A stretch of 17,371 nucleotides of DNA from Deltaproteobacteria bacterium (lineage in GTDB: Bacteria; Desulfobacterota; DSM-4660; Desulfatiglandales; B25-G16): contig JAGYMO010000376.1 in the NCBI GenBank assembly GCA_018400255.1, positions 1 to 17,371 of the forward strand. Direction: 5' to 3'. How positions within the stretch are numbered: position 1 is the first letter of the stretch; every line of letters begins with the position of its first letter. A model generated the notes under the pieces. It was not told the origin of the DNA, did no database searches, and saw nothing but the letters and a program-made list of their open reading frames with translations. Below are positions 1-8,761 of the stretch, in pieces. The position numbers were made by a program, and so were the translations under genes.

Positions 1-117
1 TTTATCGAAGATAATAAAAAAGATATTAACGGAGACGTAATATTTTATGAACTATCACGGATGGAACTGCAAGCTATAAAAATAAATTCTTATTTAAACC
101 ATTACAGGGTTAGATGA
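1..117 (+). CDS. 3' end of an unidentified gene (partial)
   Basis: Frame 1 is open from the first base of the window and stops at TGA (115-117), giving 38 codons of a C-terminus rich in Glu, Asp, Lys, Ile and Asn and ending in NHYRVR. The amino-acid mix looks like a real protein from an AT-rich genome, and the reading direction converges on purA. I do not recognise the sequence, and 38 open codons could occur by chance. The start and any domain lie outside the window. Confidence 0.4.
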   Translation, partial: FIEDNKKDINGDVIFYELSRMELQAIKINSYLNHYRVR

Positions 118-225
118 ATTTTTTCTGTAAATTTCCTTGTATTTTATTTTAATCCATTTTTTTTGAGCCTTGCATCATAATAACAATGCCGAATCGGATA
201 TGAAAATGGTGAAAAAACATATCAT

Positions 226-1530
226 TTAAGAAATATCTCCATTGAAAGGATTATTTGACGTGATAGTTTGATCCCTTTCTGGCCCCACAGATATAATACA
301 AACTGGTATATGCAGAAATTCCTCGATTCTCTTTACATAGGCCCGGGTATTTTTTGGTAGCTCATCAAATGTTCTTGCCTCAGATATATCCTCATTCCAT
401 CCATCAATCTGTTCATAGATAGGGGTACAGCTGCTAAGCGTGGACAATTTAGCAGGCACGTTTTCCATTGTTTTTCCCTGGTTTTCATATGCAATACAAA
501 TTTTTAGAGGGTTGAGCCCTGTTAAAACATCAAGTTTGGTAATGGCTATACTGGTTATTCCATTTACCCTGGAGGAATATTTAACGAGGGGCAAGTCCAG
601 CCACCCGCATCTTCTTTTTCTGCCTGTAGTAGCACCAAATTCTTTACCCCTGCCCTGCAAGAAATCACCGCATTCATCTGTAAGCTCGCATACGAAGGGC
701 CCCTTCCCAACACGTGTTGTATATGCCTTAACAATTCCTACAATACTGTTTAGGCTCTTAGGTCCGATTCCTGTTCCGGTGCAAGCTGTTGCTGCAACAG
801 GATTAGAGGAAGTAACAAATGGATATGTTCCATGGTCAATGTCTAAATGAGTCCCTTGAGCACCCTCAAAAAGAATATTTTCGCCTCTTCTGATCGCGCC
901 ATCAACCTCCATAGAAACATCAAGGATATAAGGCTCGAGCTCTTTGGCCATGGCCACATATCTTTCTATAATAGGGTCGGCCTTGAGGGGTTCTTCACCA
1001 AAAAAATTGGTCAGGTAAAAATTTTTTTCTCTTAAATTTTCTTCAATTTTTTCCTCTAATACGTTTGGTTCAGTTAAATCAATAACCCTTATTCCGATCC
1101 TTGATATCTTGTCTTCGTAACATGGCCCTATACCCCTTCCAGTGGTTCCGATCTGAGACACTCCCTTTGCCTTTTCTCTAGCCATATCGATAGCCTTGTG
1201 ATAAGGCATTATTAAATGAGCCCTTTCGCTTAACCCTAATCGTTCAGGGGTTACATCTATTTTTTTGCTCGAGAGGTCTTTAATCTCTTCTAATAAGATT
1301 TCAGGGTCGACTACAACTCCATTTCCTATAAGACACCTTGTGTCTTTATATAAAATCCCAGAGGGGATCAGATGTAATATAGATTGCACTCCATTTACTA
1401 CCAATGTATGGCCGGCATTATTTCCGCCTTGGAACCTAACAACAATTTTTGCATAACTGCTCAAAAGGTCAACGACCTTCCCTTTTCCTTCATCGCCCCA
1501 TTGAGCACCTACAATGACAACATTAGACAT
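226..1530 (-). CDS. purA: Adenylosuccinate synthetase
   Basis: This cytosolic enzyme joins IMP and aspartate, using GTP, to form adenylosuccinate, the first committed step from IMP to AMP. At 434 residues it has the normal bacterial length. The GTP-binding P-loop GAQWGDEGKGK is at residues 8-18, with the active-site Asp13 of the family. FQGGNNAGHT (about 34-43), GTTGRGIGP (about 128-136), the FEGAQGTHLDIDHGTYPFVT stretch (about 219-238) and the C-terminal SVGPERD guanine-binding motif all match. The ATG at 1530 follows a strong GGGGAG ribosome binding site nine bases upstream. It is the last gene of the minus-strand series, 72 bases after the PAC2 gene, and nothing about it looks unusual. Confidence 0.98.
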   Translation of the reverse strand: MSNVVIVGAQWGDEGKGKVVDLLSSYAKIVVRFQGGNNAGHTLVVNGVQSILHLIPSGILYKDTRCLIGNGVVVDPEILLEEIKDLSSKKIDVTPERLGLSERAHLIMPYHKAIDMAREKAKGVSQIGTTGRGIGPCYEDKISRIGIRVIDLTEPNVLEEKIEENLREKNFYLTNFFGEEPLKADPIIERYVAMAKELEPYILDVSMEVDGAIRRGENILFEGAQGTHLDIDHGTYPFVTSSNPVAATACTGTGIGPKSLNSIVGIVKAYTTRVGKGPFVCELTDECGDFLQGRGKEFGATTGRKRRCGWLDLPLVKYSSRVNGITSIAITKLDVLTGLNPLKICIAYENQGKTMENVPAKLSTLSSCTPIYEQIDGWNEDISEARTFDELPKNTRAYVKRIEEFLHIPVCIISVGPERDQTITSNNPFNGDIS

Positions 1531-1602
1531 AATTATTTACTCCCCCACATAAGAGACCTATACAGGCCTATTTTTTAAATAATACATAGAATGATACACC
1601 TA

Positions 1603-2451
1603 TTATGATTCGTTTGGTCTTATAAAATCCTTTATGTTTACGACCTTCGGCGTACCCTTTTTCCGATCCTCTCCAGCCCTCATCTTTTTGATTTGTTCGA
1701 TATGTTCTTTTAACTCATCATTCTGATCTAAAATCCCCTCTATCTGTGCCTCAAATTCTTTTAAAGAGGTTTCAAGCTCTGATGTCTCAATGGAAAAAGA
1801 AAATAAGGAGGCTAATAAATTTACAATCCTTATGACAACCCGAAAGTTTGTCCCCCTCAAATAAAGGGGAGTATGGCCCCAGAAGCCAAAGAATGGATAA
1901 GAATGCTGTTTTGATTTCTCCATGATAAGCGAATGAATGCCCGAGGGACCTTCATAGTTGATCATATTGATATCGTTTTTGATAAAAATATCACGCCATT
2001 CCTCAGAGGAATGCACCCCTGAAACTATAGCCTCGGTATGAAGAATATCGTCATACATGCCACCAAGGCTACTTATGGTAGATACATCCCATTTTTTACA
2101 CAAAGCTATTATTGTATCAACAAAACTGTTCCATCTGTAATCTGGTTCCTGGCCTCTTATAAAAATTATATCATGTCCTCCTCGCTTATTCTTCATATAG
2201 TAAATAAGCATTTCAGTTTGTGAAACGCTTTTTAGCCTTCCCTCCTCTATAGCAATGACTGGCCGATTTTGAGTAAACTGGTACAGGTTATCCGGGTTAA
2301 TTTTGGCTAAGAGTTTCCCTCCTTTTTTTTCAATAATATAGTCAATTGACTTAAGGGCAGAGTTTCCAGCGTTTGACCAACCACCAAACCCTATTATCAT
2401 TATAGGCTTTAATAGGTGTGGCCTTTTATTAAACCTTACATTGTATTCCAT
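1603..2451 (-). CDS. PAC2 family protein (proteasome-assembly-chaperone-like)
   Basis: This 282-residue soluble protein has the PAC2 (DUF75-type) fold signature near its N-terminus: a hydrophobic strand followed by GFGGWSNAGNSA at 21-32, matching the family's GFxGWxDAGNAA motif. A later stretch resembles the family's EGxxGI-type loop (YEGPSGIHSL, about 164-173). Residues about 215-262 are charged and heptad-like, a probable coiled coil for self-association. Archaeal and eukaryotic relatives help assemble the proteasome. No proteasome gene is visible here, and the role of bacterial members outside actinobacteria is unknown to me. It starts at ATG with AGGAG upstream, 108 bases after the aminotransferase, and is probably cotranscribed with purA without an obvious functional link. 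Confidence 0.85.
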   Translation of the reverse strand: MEYNVRFNKRPHLLKPIMIIGFGGWSNAGNSALKSIDYIIEKKGGKLLAKINPDNLYQFTQNRPVIAIEEGRLKSVSQTEMLIYYMKNKRGGHDIIFIRGQEPDYRWNSFVDTIIALCKKWDVSTISSLGGMYDDILHTEAIVSGVHSSEEWRDIFIKNDINMINYEGPSGIHSLIMEKSKQHSYPFFGFWGHTPLYLRGTNFRVVIRIVNLLASLFSFSIETSELETSLKEFEAQIEGILDQNDELKEHIEQIKKMRAGEDRKKGTPKVVNIKDFIRPNES

Positions 2452-2559
2452 AGATAAAACTCTCCTGTTTTTTCTTTGACACTTTTGTGCTAAAGAAATT
2501 TTTTAGTGTGAGCTAATATTTTTATAAAAAAATAAAAAAGGTAATATGTCAATATATTC

Positions 2560-3708
2560 TTACCCCCTGTAAAATGAATTTATTGTATCAACAACATGCT
2601 CAATTTGTTCAAATGATAGTTCCGAATAAATTGGCAAAGCAAGGGTCTTGACAGAGGCATCCAGAGAAACGGGGCAATCCTCCGGTTTATAGTTTAGGTG
2701 TTTAAAACATTCCTGCATATGTAAAGGGACAGGATAATAAATCTCAGAGCCTATGCCATGATCTGCCAAAAAATTTTTTAAGTCATCCCTTTCATTACTG
2801 ACCTTAACTACAAATTGGTTATATATATGTCTTCCATCTCCCTCAAATGGAAGTTCTACTTCTTCTAAATCGAGTTTTGCAAACAGGTCTCTGTAGGTCC
2901 TTGCGTTTGCCCTCCTTTTTTCGGTCCACTTATCAAGATAGTTTAATTTTACCAAAAGAATAGCAGCTTGCAGCGAGTCAAGCCTGAAATTTCCCCCTAC
3001 GACCTTGTGGTAATATTTTGGTCTGGAGCCATGAACCCTCATTATAGAAATTTTTTGGTACGCATCCTTATCATCTGTGGTAACCATTCCTCCATCCCCA
3101 AATGAACCGAGGTTTTTAGAAGGGAAAAAGGAAAAGCAGCCAAATTTGCTCATAGAGCCGGCCCTTTTAACGGAGCCGTCTTTAAACCTATACTCTGATC
3201 CAATTGCCTGTGCAGCATCCTCAATAATGATTATACCTCGTGAATTTGCTATCTCTAGAATTTTTTCCATATTAGCGCATTGACCAAAAAGGTGAACAGG
3301 TATTATGGCCTTTAGTCTTGATAGCTCCTCTTCATGCATTGAAGAGATCTTTTCCTCCAATAATTCGGTATCGATATTATAGGTACGGGGATCTATATCT
3401 ACCAATAAAGGTATTGCGCCGATCCTTTCGATTGAACCAACGGTGGCGAAAAACGTGTAAGGGGTAGTAATTACTAAGTCTCCTTTGCCAATGTCCCCTG
3501 CCATCAGTGAGACAAGAAGAGCGTCAGTGCCGGAAGAAACACCGACAGCATATCTTACCCCGGTATATTCAGCAATTTTTTCCTCAAGTTCCTCCACCTT
3601 AGGGCCAAGTATAAATCTCTGCGATTCATAAACCTCTAAGGTGGCGTCTAAAATCTCCTCTTTAATTGTTTTATATTGGGCCTTTAGATCAAGCAGTGGC
3701 ACATTCAT
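2560..3708 (-). CDS. DegT/DnrJ/EryC1/StrS family PLP-dependent sugar aminotransferase
   Basis: This 382-residue fold-type I aminotransferase probably transfers an amino group from glutamate or glutamine to a nucleotide-linked keto-sugar. Members of this family make amino sugars for O-antigen, capsule or glycoprotein glycans. The N-terminal VPLLDLKAQY (3-12), the cofactor-phosphate loop SSGTDAL (58-64), the PLP-ring aspartate in EDAAQ (163-167) and the Schiff-base lysine Lys198 in SFFPSKNLGSFGDGG are all present, so the enzyme should be active. The overall pattern resembles WbpE/WlbB-type enzymes, but substrate cannot be read from sequence. The start is well supported: GGAGG seven bases upstream of ATG. 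It lies 45 bases behind the deacetylase gene, and no other sugar-nucleotide gene is adjacent, so its partners must be encoded elsewhere. Confidence 0.93.
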   Translation of the reverse strand: MNVPLLDLKAQYKTIKEEILDATLEVYESQRFILGPKVEELEEKIAEYTGVRYAVGVSSGTDALLVSLMAGDIGKGDLVITTPYTFFATVGSIERIGAIPLLVDIDPRTYNIDTELLEEKISSMHEEELSRLKAIIPVHLFGQCANMEKILEIANSRGIIIIEDAAQAIGSEYRFKDGSVKRAGSMSKFGCFSFFPSKNLGSFGDGGMVTTDDKDAYQKISIMRVHGSRPKYYHKVVGGNFRLDSLQAAILLVKLNYLDKWTEKRRANARTYRDLFAKLDLEEVELPFEGDGRHIYNQFVVKVSNERDDLKNFLADHGIGSEIYYPVPLHMQECFKHLNYKPEDCPVSLDASVKTLALPIYSELSFEQIEHVVDTINSFYRG

Positions 3709-3753
3709 TAATAAACCTCCATTTTTTTAGGTGTAATTTTGTCATGCAAATAA

Positions 3754-4905
3754 TCATTTGAGTAAGTCAGACACGGGTACTACCCTAACGCCATCATTTA
3801 ATTTTTGTTCATATGCCCTCAATATCTCAAGTGTTTCATTATGGGGATGTGCAATTCCTATTGCGTGGCCCCTGTGTTTTGCCAAAGTCAGGAGCTTTTC
3901 AATTTGTGACTTTAGGGAATTTTCTGTAAGGTTATTATCCAAAAATACATCTCTCTTTGCTGTATCAAGAGCCATTTCTTTTGCAACTTTGAAGGCCACG
4001 GTATCAGAGCTTGTTCTGCTGTCAATAAAATATAGGCTCCTTTTCTTTAATTCCTTCATAACTATCTCCATTTTCTTTTCGTTTTTCGTTAGCCTTGAGC
4101 CCATATGATTATTGACTCCAGAAATAAATGGTATTTGGTTCAGATCATCTTCAAGGACCTTTAAGGTAGCCTCCTCGTCCATTGATTCTAACAGCACGCC
4201 ATCTCCTGGATTCATCGAAGGGTAGTTTATAGGCTCCATGGGAAGATGAAGCATGGTCTCTTTATCTTTTTTATGTGCGTTCTGAGCGATAAATCTGGTA
4301 TAGGGGGTAAAGGGCAAAATAGATAACGTAAGGGGGGTGTTGAGATTTATTAGCTCATTTGCAATCATCTTTTTGTATCCCAGATCATCTATGATAATAC
4401 TTATCTTTGGGTATGAAGAGGTGTATTTGGAATGATCATCATCTAAGGTTATTTTTAATATGTGGGTATGAAGGCCATTCCAGAAAATGTTACAGACAGT
4501 AACCTTATCCGATATATCAACTATATTTACCTGCATAGGTGCATTTAGGCCTTCAACCGCCTTCTTGATTTCCTCCCCTATCCGTGAAAGGGAATATTTA
4601 TCTGGTACCATCGCTCTAATGCTGCTTAACTCCCAACTATAGCTGTCCTCTCTCATTGGTGTAACAGACAAAAAGATTATTTTTTCTTGCGGGACACCTA
4701 TCTTGAAAAATTCATGGGAAATAGCCATGTCTACAGAGTGTATATCTCTGTAAAGCTGTTTTGATAGGGAATGAAATTCTTCAAAGGGCGGCAAGGGGCT
4801 TCTTTTGCCTAACCTATAAATGTAAGATATTGATAGCGCTATGCCCAGAGCTATTAAGATCAGGCTAATAAGTAGAATACCATGTCTCCCATTTTTTTTG
4901 TACAT
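3754..4905 (-). CDS. Divergent polysaccharide deacetylase family protein, membrane-anchored
   Basis: This 383-residue protein has one N-terminal membrane segment (about 9-30) and a predicted periplasmic body. A poorly conserved middle (about 45-160) precedes a C-terminal divergent polysaccharide deacetylase domain (Polysacc_deac_2, YibQ-like; about 165-383). Visible motifs are IIDDLG (171-176), MLHLPMEP (218-225), NNHMGSRLT (265-273), FIDSRT (293-298), RDVFLD (318-323) and GIAHPH (350-355), so the Asp/His pattern of the NodB fold is kept. This family commonly sits next to ctpA and envC, which suggests a role in peptidoglycan or envelope polysaccharide processing at division; the substrate is unproven. 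It follows ctpA by 33 bases. The ribosome binding site is weak, so expression may depend on coupling. Confidence 0.9.
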   Translation of the reverse strand: MYKKNGRHGILLISLILIALGIALSISYIYRLGKRSPLPPFEEFHSLSKQLYRDIHSVDMAISHEFFKIGVPQEKIIFLSVTPMREDSYSWELSSIRAMVPDKYSLSRIGEEIKKAVEGLNAPMQVNIVDISDKVTVCNIFWNGLHTHILKITLDDDHSKYTSSYPKISIIIDDLGYKKMIANELINLNTPLTLSILPFTPYTRFIAQNAHKKDKETMLHLPMEPINYPSMNPGDGVLLESMDEEATLKVLEDDLNQIPFISGVNNHMGSRLTKNEKKMEIVMKELKKRSLYFIDSRTSSDTVAFKVAKEMALDTAKRDVFLDNNLTENSLKSQIEKLLTLAKHRGHAIGIAHPHNETLEILRAYEQKLNDGVRVVPVSDLLK

Positions 4906-4938
4906 CTATTAGCTCAGCAGGATGGTTAGATTTGCCTG

Positions 4939-6276
4939 TTATTTTTTCTCCAGCCCATATATTTTTGAAAAAAGGTTCCATGACTGCAGAATTTGCAGCG
5001 CGCTGAGGAGCTGATTATCGCCATCAAGTCGTTTTTGCACTTCAGTCATTTTTTCATCTTTTATTGGTTTATTTGCTTCTTCCTTTTTTTCCTCTTCAAC
5101 AACCTCATTTTCTATGTGCCCCTCCAGGTCGCTTTCTCGGAGCATGTGATATTTCCCGCCCCCTTCTTCATTATTCGGGGGAATAAAGTCCATTTTAATA
5201 TCCGGCTCAATTCCGCTTGCCTGTATAGATCTACCGCTTGGCGTATAATATACTGCGGTAGTAAGGCGCAAGCCTGAACCATCTGAAAGGGTATAGAGCG
5301 CCTGCACAGAACCCTTTCCGAACGTTTTTGTCCCTAGTATAAGGGCTTTTTTATTGTCCTGGAGTGCGCCGGCTACTATTTCTGAAGCACTGGCGCTACC
5401 ACCATTAACCAATACTATCATAGGATAGTCGCGATCTATTTTATTTTTATGGGCTACGGTTTTTTCTTCCTTCTCATCTCTGCCCTTTATGCTGACAATA
5501 ACGCCTGAGCCAAGAAATTTGTCCGCTACATTTATTGCCTGCGAGAGAAGCCCTCCAGGGTTGTTTCTTAGGTCTAAAATTAAACCTTTTAATTCTTTTT
5601 CTTTAATGAGTTCCTTTAACGCCTTTGAAAGCTCTTCATCAGTTTGGCCCTGGAAAGTAGAGATCCTTATGTAGCCGATATCAAAAGGAAGAAGGAGCGA
5701 TCGGACACTTTTTATCGGTATTACATCTCTTGTTATTAAAAAATCGATGGGATCCTTGACGCCTTCCCTCCTTATAGTTAGCTTGACTTTGGTGCCCTTT
5801 TCCCCTCTAATGAGTTTTACTGCCTCCATAATAACCAAGTCCTTTGTAGGCTTATCTTCAACCATAATAATCTGGTCGCCGGCCTTTATGCCTGCTTCAA
5901 AGGCAGGTGTTCCTTCTATAGGCGATACTACAGTGAGAATATCGTCTTTTATGGTTATTTCGATTCCAACACCTGAAAAACTGCCCTTTGTCTCTATCAT
6001 CAGCTCCTTGTATACATCTGGTTCCATAAAGGATGAGTGTGGGTCTAAAGCCTTTACCATTCCTTTAATGGCACCGTATATAAGCTTTTTTCTTTCTACG
6101 TCACTATAATAGTTTTTTTCTATATTTCCCAGTGCCTCACTAAAGATTTCAATATTTTGATACATCTCTTTTGTGCTGGCAACGCTGGAAGTGTTAAAAA
6201 AAAGTATAAAAGCATAGGCTATCAAACTGGCAGTAACTAACTTTGAGAAAAAATAATGGTGCTTAGGTTTTATCAT
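4939..6276 (-). CDS. ctpA: S41 family C-terminal processing peptidase (CtpA)
   Basis: This periplasmic serine protease cleaves near the C-termini of envelope proteins; relatives regulate murein hydrolases. An N-terminal hydrophobic segment (about 12-34) is a signal peptide or anchor. A PDZ domain covers about 95-180 (GVGIEI at 102-107, GIKAGDQI at 129-136), followed by the S41 fold. The catalytic Ser296 (in NGGSASASEI) and Lys321 (in GTKTFGKGSVQ) are 25 residues apart, as in characterised CtpA enzymes, and Gln325 is conserved. A charged Glu/Lys-rich linker (about 390-425) leads to a helical tail. The 445-residue length is normal. ATG is preceded by GGGAG at eight bases. It lies 434 bases after envC and so probably has its own promoter, with two downstream genes following closely. 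Confidence 0.96.
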   Translation of the reverse strand: MIKPKHHYFFSKLVTASLIAYAFILFFNTSSVASTKEMYQNIEIFSEALGNIEKNYYSDVERKKLIYGAIKGMVKALDPHSSFMEPDVYKELMIETKGSFSGVGIEITIKDDILTVVSPIEGTPAFEAGIKAGDQIIMVEDKPTKDLVIMEAVKLIRGEKGTKVKLTIRREGVKDPIDFLITRDVIPIKSVRSLLLPFDIGYIRISTFQGQTDEELSKALKELIKEKELKGLILDLRNNPGGLLSQAINVADKFLGSGVIVSIKGRDEKEEKTVAHKNKIDRDYPMIVLVNGGSASASEIVAGALQDNKKALILGTKTFGKGSVQALYTLSDGSGLRLTTAVYYTPSGRSIQASGIEPDIKMDFIPPNNEEGGGKYHMLRESDLEGHIENEVVEEEKKEEANKPIKDEKMTEVQKRLDGDNQLLSALQILQSWNLFSKIYGLEKK

Positions 6277-6710
6277 TCTTATTCTCCCCTTATTTTAAAA
6301 TATGTATTTGCTTGCAAATAAGTTCATTCGGCCTTTCTGTGCTAAAAAACATGGAAGACTGCCGAAAAATGTTTTTTTTGGGTGTATATGCACTACTACA
6401 AGCCAATTGGCGATAATGAATTTATGGTTTCCTTTTATGAAACCTGTTGCCTAAAGGAATATTTCAACTATAGTATTACTATTTCTACTATACTAACTTT
6501 AGTTATTTTTCTATAAACTCTCAACACAAATTATCCCTGTTTGTCTGAATGACCGGTTTAAACAGGTAGTTAATGTAACGTCGGACGGGTAATAAGGTAA
6601 TAATCCTATTTTTGGGGTTATATTTAGTTGATTAAAGAGAAGGTTTACATACTAGAGTGTATTTTAACATTACAATACTCACGTAGTGTAATGAGAAATT
6701 CGATGAACTC
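6277..6710. other. Gene-free stretch between envC and ctpA
   Basis: This 434-base AT-rich region has no credible open frame on either strand. It must hold the end of the ftsE-ftsX-envC transcript and any promoter for ctpA. I see several dyads: TTCGGC/GCCGAA (6327-6332 and 6361-6366), TATAGTA/TACTATA (6469-6475 and 6486-6492), CCTGTTT/AAACAGG (6536-6542 and 6560-6566), and the tighter palindrome near the ctpA start listed separately. None is followed by a T-run on the minus strand, so no classical terminator can be called. No convincing -35/-10 pair was found. Confidence 0.6.
6305..6320. promoter_or_regulatory. Palindrome in the ctpA leader (possible operator)
   Basis: The sequence TATTTGCTTGCAAATA is a perfect dyad with 7-base arms around a TT centre, placed 29 bases upstream of the ctpA ATG. 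Its size and position suit a transcription-factor site or a short leader hairpin. No binding protein is indicated, and short AT-rich palindromes can arise by chance. Confidence 0.3.
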
Positions 6711-7871
6711 TTAATGTAATTTGAGCCATTTTTTCGGATCAAGGCACACTCCTCCCCTTCTTATCTCAAAATACAGGCCAGGGCCGAGATTAAGCCCTGT
6801 GTCTCCCGCATTACCCAATATTTCGCCTTCAGAAACCGTCTCTCCCACTCCTTTTTTTATATCCCCAAGATGAGCAAACATGGTAAAATACCTAGAGCCA
6901 TGATTAATAATAATCATCTGACCATACCCTTTAAACCAATCTGAGAATACTACCTTGCCGGGAAAGATTGATTGAATTGTATCTCCAAATGCTCCTTTGA
7001 TGTATATTCCCTTTCTATGTATAAATGGTTCGCGATTTTGGGCTGCTGAATAATTTAATATTTTTCCCATTAGTGGCATGGGCAGTTTACCCTTCATTTC
7101 TTCGAAGGTTTTCAGTGAAGTTTTTTCTTCTTTTTCCCCCAGCCCTAAGATTTTTTGGTTAAGCCTACTAGAGGCTTCCTTTAATTCCTTGATAGCTTTT
7201 TCATAAAATTCCTTCTCCTTGTGAGCCTTTACCAGCAAAAGAACTTTTTTTTCCATATCCTTTTCTAATAAATCAGCACTTTTTTTCTTAGCTTCCTTTA
7301 GTGTTTCAATCCTGGATTTATCTTTATGCAATAATTCTATCTCGTTCTCGAGCTCTTTTCTCTTTTCAGACAGATTGGCCATTATTTTTCTGTCATGACT
7401 AATTATAGCCTTGATATATTTTATTTTTTTTCGAATTCCATGTAAGTCTTCATTCGCAATCAGAAGGATTAAATAGCCTGATTTTCCATATTTGTAAAAT
7501 GCGACTAAGCGAGTCTCAAAAACGTTTTTGACCTCCCGGGTGGAGGCGTTAAGCTCTTTAATTCTGGCCTGAGCTTCAGTTATCTTAGCCGAAAGTGTTT
7601 CTATTTCTTCCGATAGTTTTTTAAGGGACCTTCTATTCTTGGTAGTGCTTTTCTCTAAGCTTTCTAACTCTTCAAGTATATTTTTTTCTTTAATGTTTAC
7701 ATCCGTAAGCCTTCCCTGTTGCTTCAAAAGTTGCTTTTCAATATGCCTGGCTTGAGATTTATTCCCTTGTGCATGATTCACATCTCCTGCTAAAGAAAAA
7801 CAAGTAACAATAAAATTGGAACAGATTAATGATACAATAAAAAATTGTATAAAAGCAATAACGGGGCTCAT
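6711..7871 (-). CDS. envC: EnvC-type murein hydrolase activator (degenerate LytM/M23 domain)
   Basis: This 386-residue periplasmic protein has a signal peptide (hydrophobic about 4-25), a long coiled coil (about 37-250) and a C-terminal LytM/M23 domain (about 285-386). The metal ligands of active M23 peptidases are missing: the first His-x3-Asp is Arg286/Tyr290 (RKGIYI), and the final HxH is Gly365/Tyr367 (GLYFEIRRGG). The same LYFEIRR form occurs in E. coli EnvC, which has no hydrolase activity but activates amidases. In that system FtsEX controls EnvC through its coiled coil to split septal peptidoglycan. The gene overlaps ftsX by 4 bases (ATGA), matching a FtsEX-EnvC complex. No amidase gene lies in the window. 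Confidence 0.93.
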   Translation of the reverse strand: MSPVIAFIQFFIVSLICSNFIVTCFSLAGDVNHAQGNKSQARHIEKQLLKQQGRLTDVNIKEKNILEELESLEKSTTKNRRSLKKLSEEIETLSAKITEAQARIKELNASTREVKNVFETRLVAFYKYGKSGYLILLIANEDLHGIRKKIKYIKAIISHDRKIMANLSEKRKELENEIELLHKDKSRIETLKEAKKKSADLLEKDMEKKVLLLVKAHKEKEFYEKAIKELKEASSRLNQKILGLGEKEEKTSLKTFEEMKGKLPMPLMGKILNYSAAQNREPFIHRKGIYIKGAFGDTIQSIFPGKVVFSDWFKGYGQMIIINHGSRYFTMFAHLGDIKKGVGETVSEGEILGNAGDTGLNLGPGLYFEIRRGGVCLDPKKWLKLH

Positions 7872-8761
7872 GCTTTAAAAAACCTGCCTAAAGCTATGCT
7901 GCTTCCCAAAAGACCTATAATCATGCTCATGAGCAACAGAAAGACAGCTATATGTGGAGAGATAAACACTATATCTAGCGAGGCAAATCCAATCTTGAAA
8001 TCAGCTCTGATCATAACTGTTACATAACCTGCAAGAAGCATTATTAAAGCAAGAAGGCCTCCGAGTAAACCCTGAATTGATCCCTCAATTAAAAAAGGGG
8101 CCTTTATAAAAACATTTGTCGCGCCAACTAAACGCAGTATCTCTATCTCATTTTCCCTGGCAAATACTGTGAGCTTTATAGTATTAGTGATGATAAAAAG
8201 TGTTGCTAGAAAAAGCAGTCCCCCAAGAACTGAGCCAATGAGTTTTATAGCCCCCATTATTGCCTCAATCTTTCCTGCCCATTCCTCACTATAATGGACC
8301 TCGTCAACAATATCCATTTTTTCTAGCCTCTTTTTTATATTATAAGGAAGAGGATCCTCTCTGTCTGCTTTTAAAAAGACTATTTCAAGGGATGCGGGAA
8401 GGGGGTTTTCATTTAACCCCTTGAGAAATCCCTCCTTATCTCCAAGTTCTTTTGCCAATGACCGTATTGCCTCTTCTTTTGATACAAATTTATTGATAGT
8501 TACGCCTTGGATATTTATCAACTCGCTTTTTAGCTCCTCCACCTCTATTTCTTGCGGCTGACCTTTGAAGTATATTGTCATTGTTAATGATTTCCCCATC
8601 TCATCGGCCCAATGGTTTATGTTTACATAGGCAAGAATAAAGGAGTTAAAAATAAGGAATGCTATTGCTATGGTGCCGACACCTAATAAGTGAGCCGTCC
8701 TGTTATCAGAGATGTTAGTCAATGCCTGGCGAAAAAAATATTTTATAAATGATGTTTTCAT
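7868..8761 (-). CDS. ftsX: Cell division protein FtsX (membrane subunit of FtsEX)
   Basis: FtsX is the membrane half of the ABC-type FtsEX complex, which couples ATP use to activation of septal murein hydrolases. This 297-residue protein has the usual four-helix layout: helix 1 about 23-46, a large periplasmic loop about 50-168 that would contact the EnvC coiled coil, then helices about 170-198, 224-250 and 268-290. The cytoplasmic motif ENEIEILRLVGAT (203-215), typical of the family, contacts FtsE. It overlaps ftsE upstream and envC downstream by 4 bases each (ATGA), so translation of the three is coupled and subunit ratios are probably fixed. Confidence 0.96.
   Translation of the reverse strand: MKTSFIKYFFRQALTNISDNRTAHLLGVGTIAIAFLIFNSFILAYVNINHWADEMGKSLTMTIYFKGQPQEIEVEELKSELINIQGVTINKFVSKEEAIRSLAKELGDKEGFLKGLNENPLPASLEIVFLKADREDPLPYNIKKRLEKMDIVDEVHYSEEWAGKIEAIMGAIKLIGSVLGGLLFLATLFIITNTIKLTVFARENEIEILRLVGATNVFIKAPFLIEGSIQGLLGGLLALIMLLAGYVTVMIRADFKIGFASLDIVFISPHIAVFLLLMSMIIGLLGSSIALGRFFKA

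Noticed and set aside
197..223. GATATG/CATATC hairpin just after purA as a terminator
   Set aside because: A six-base AT-rich stem with a 15-base loop and no T-run on the purA strand does not meet intrinsic terminator criteria.
440..850. 136-codon plus-strand open frame
   Set aside because: It lies wholly antisense to purA, has no ribosome binding site and shows no family likeness; it is a shadow of the purA reading frame.
6711..7871. Active M23 metallopeptidase
   Set aside because: The His/Asp and HxH ligands are replaced, so an EnvC-type activator is the better call.
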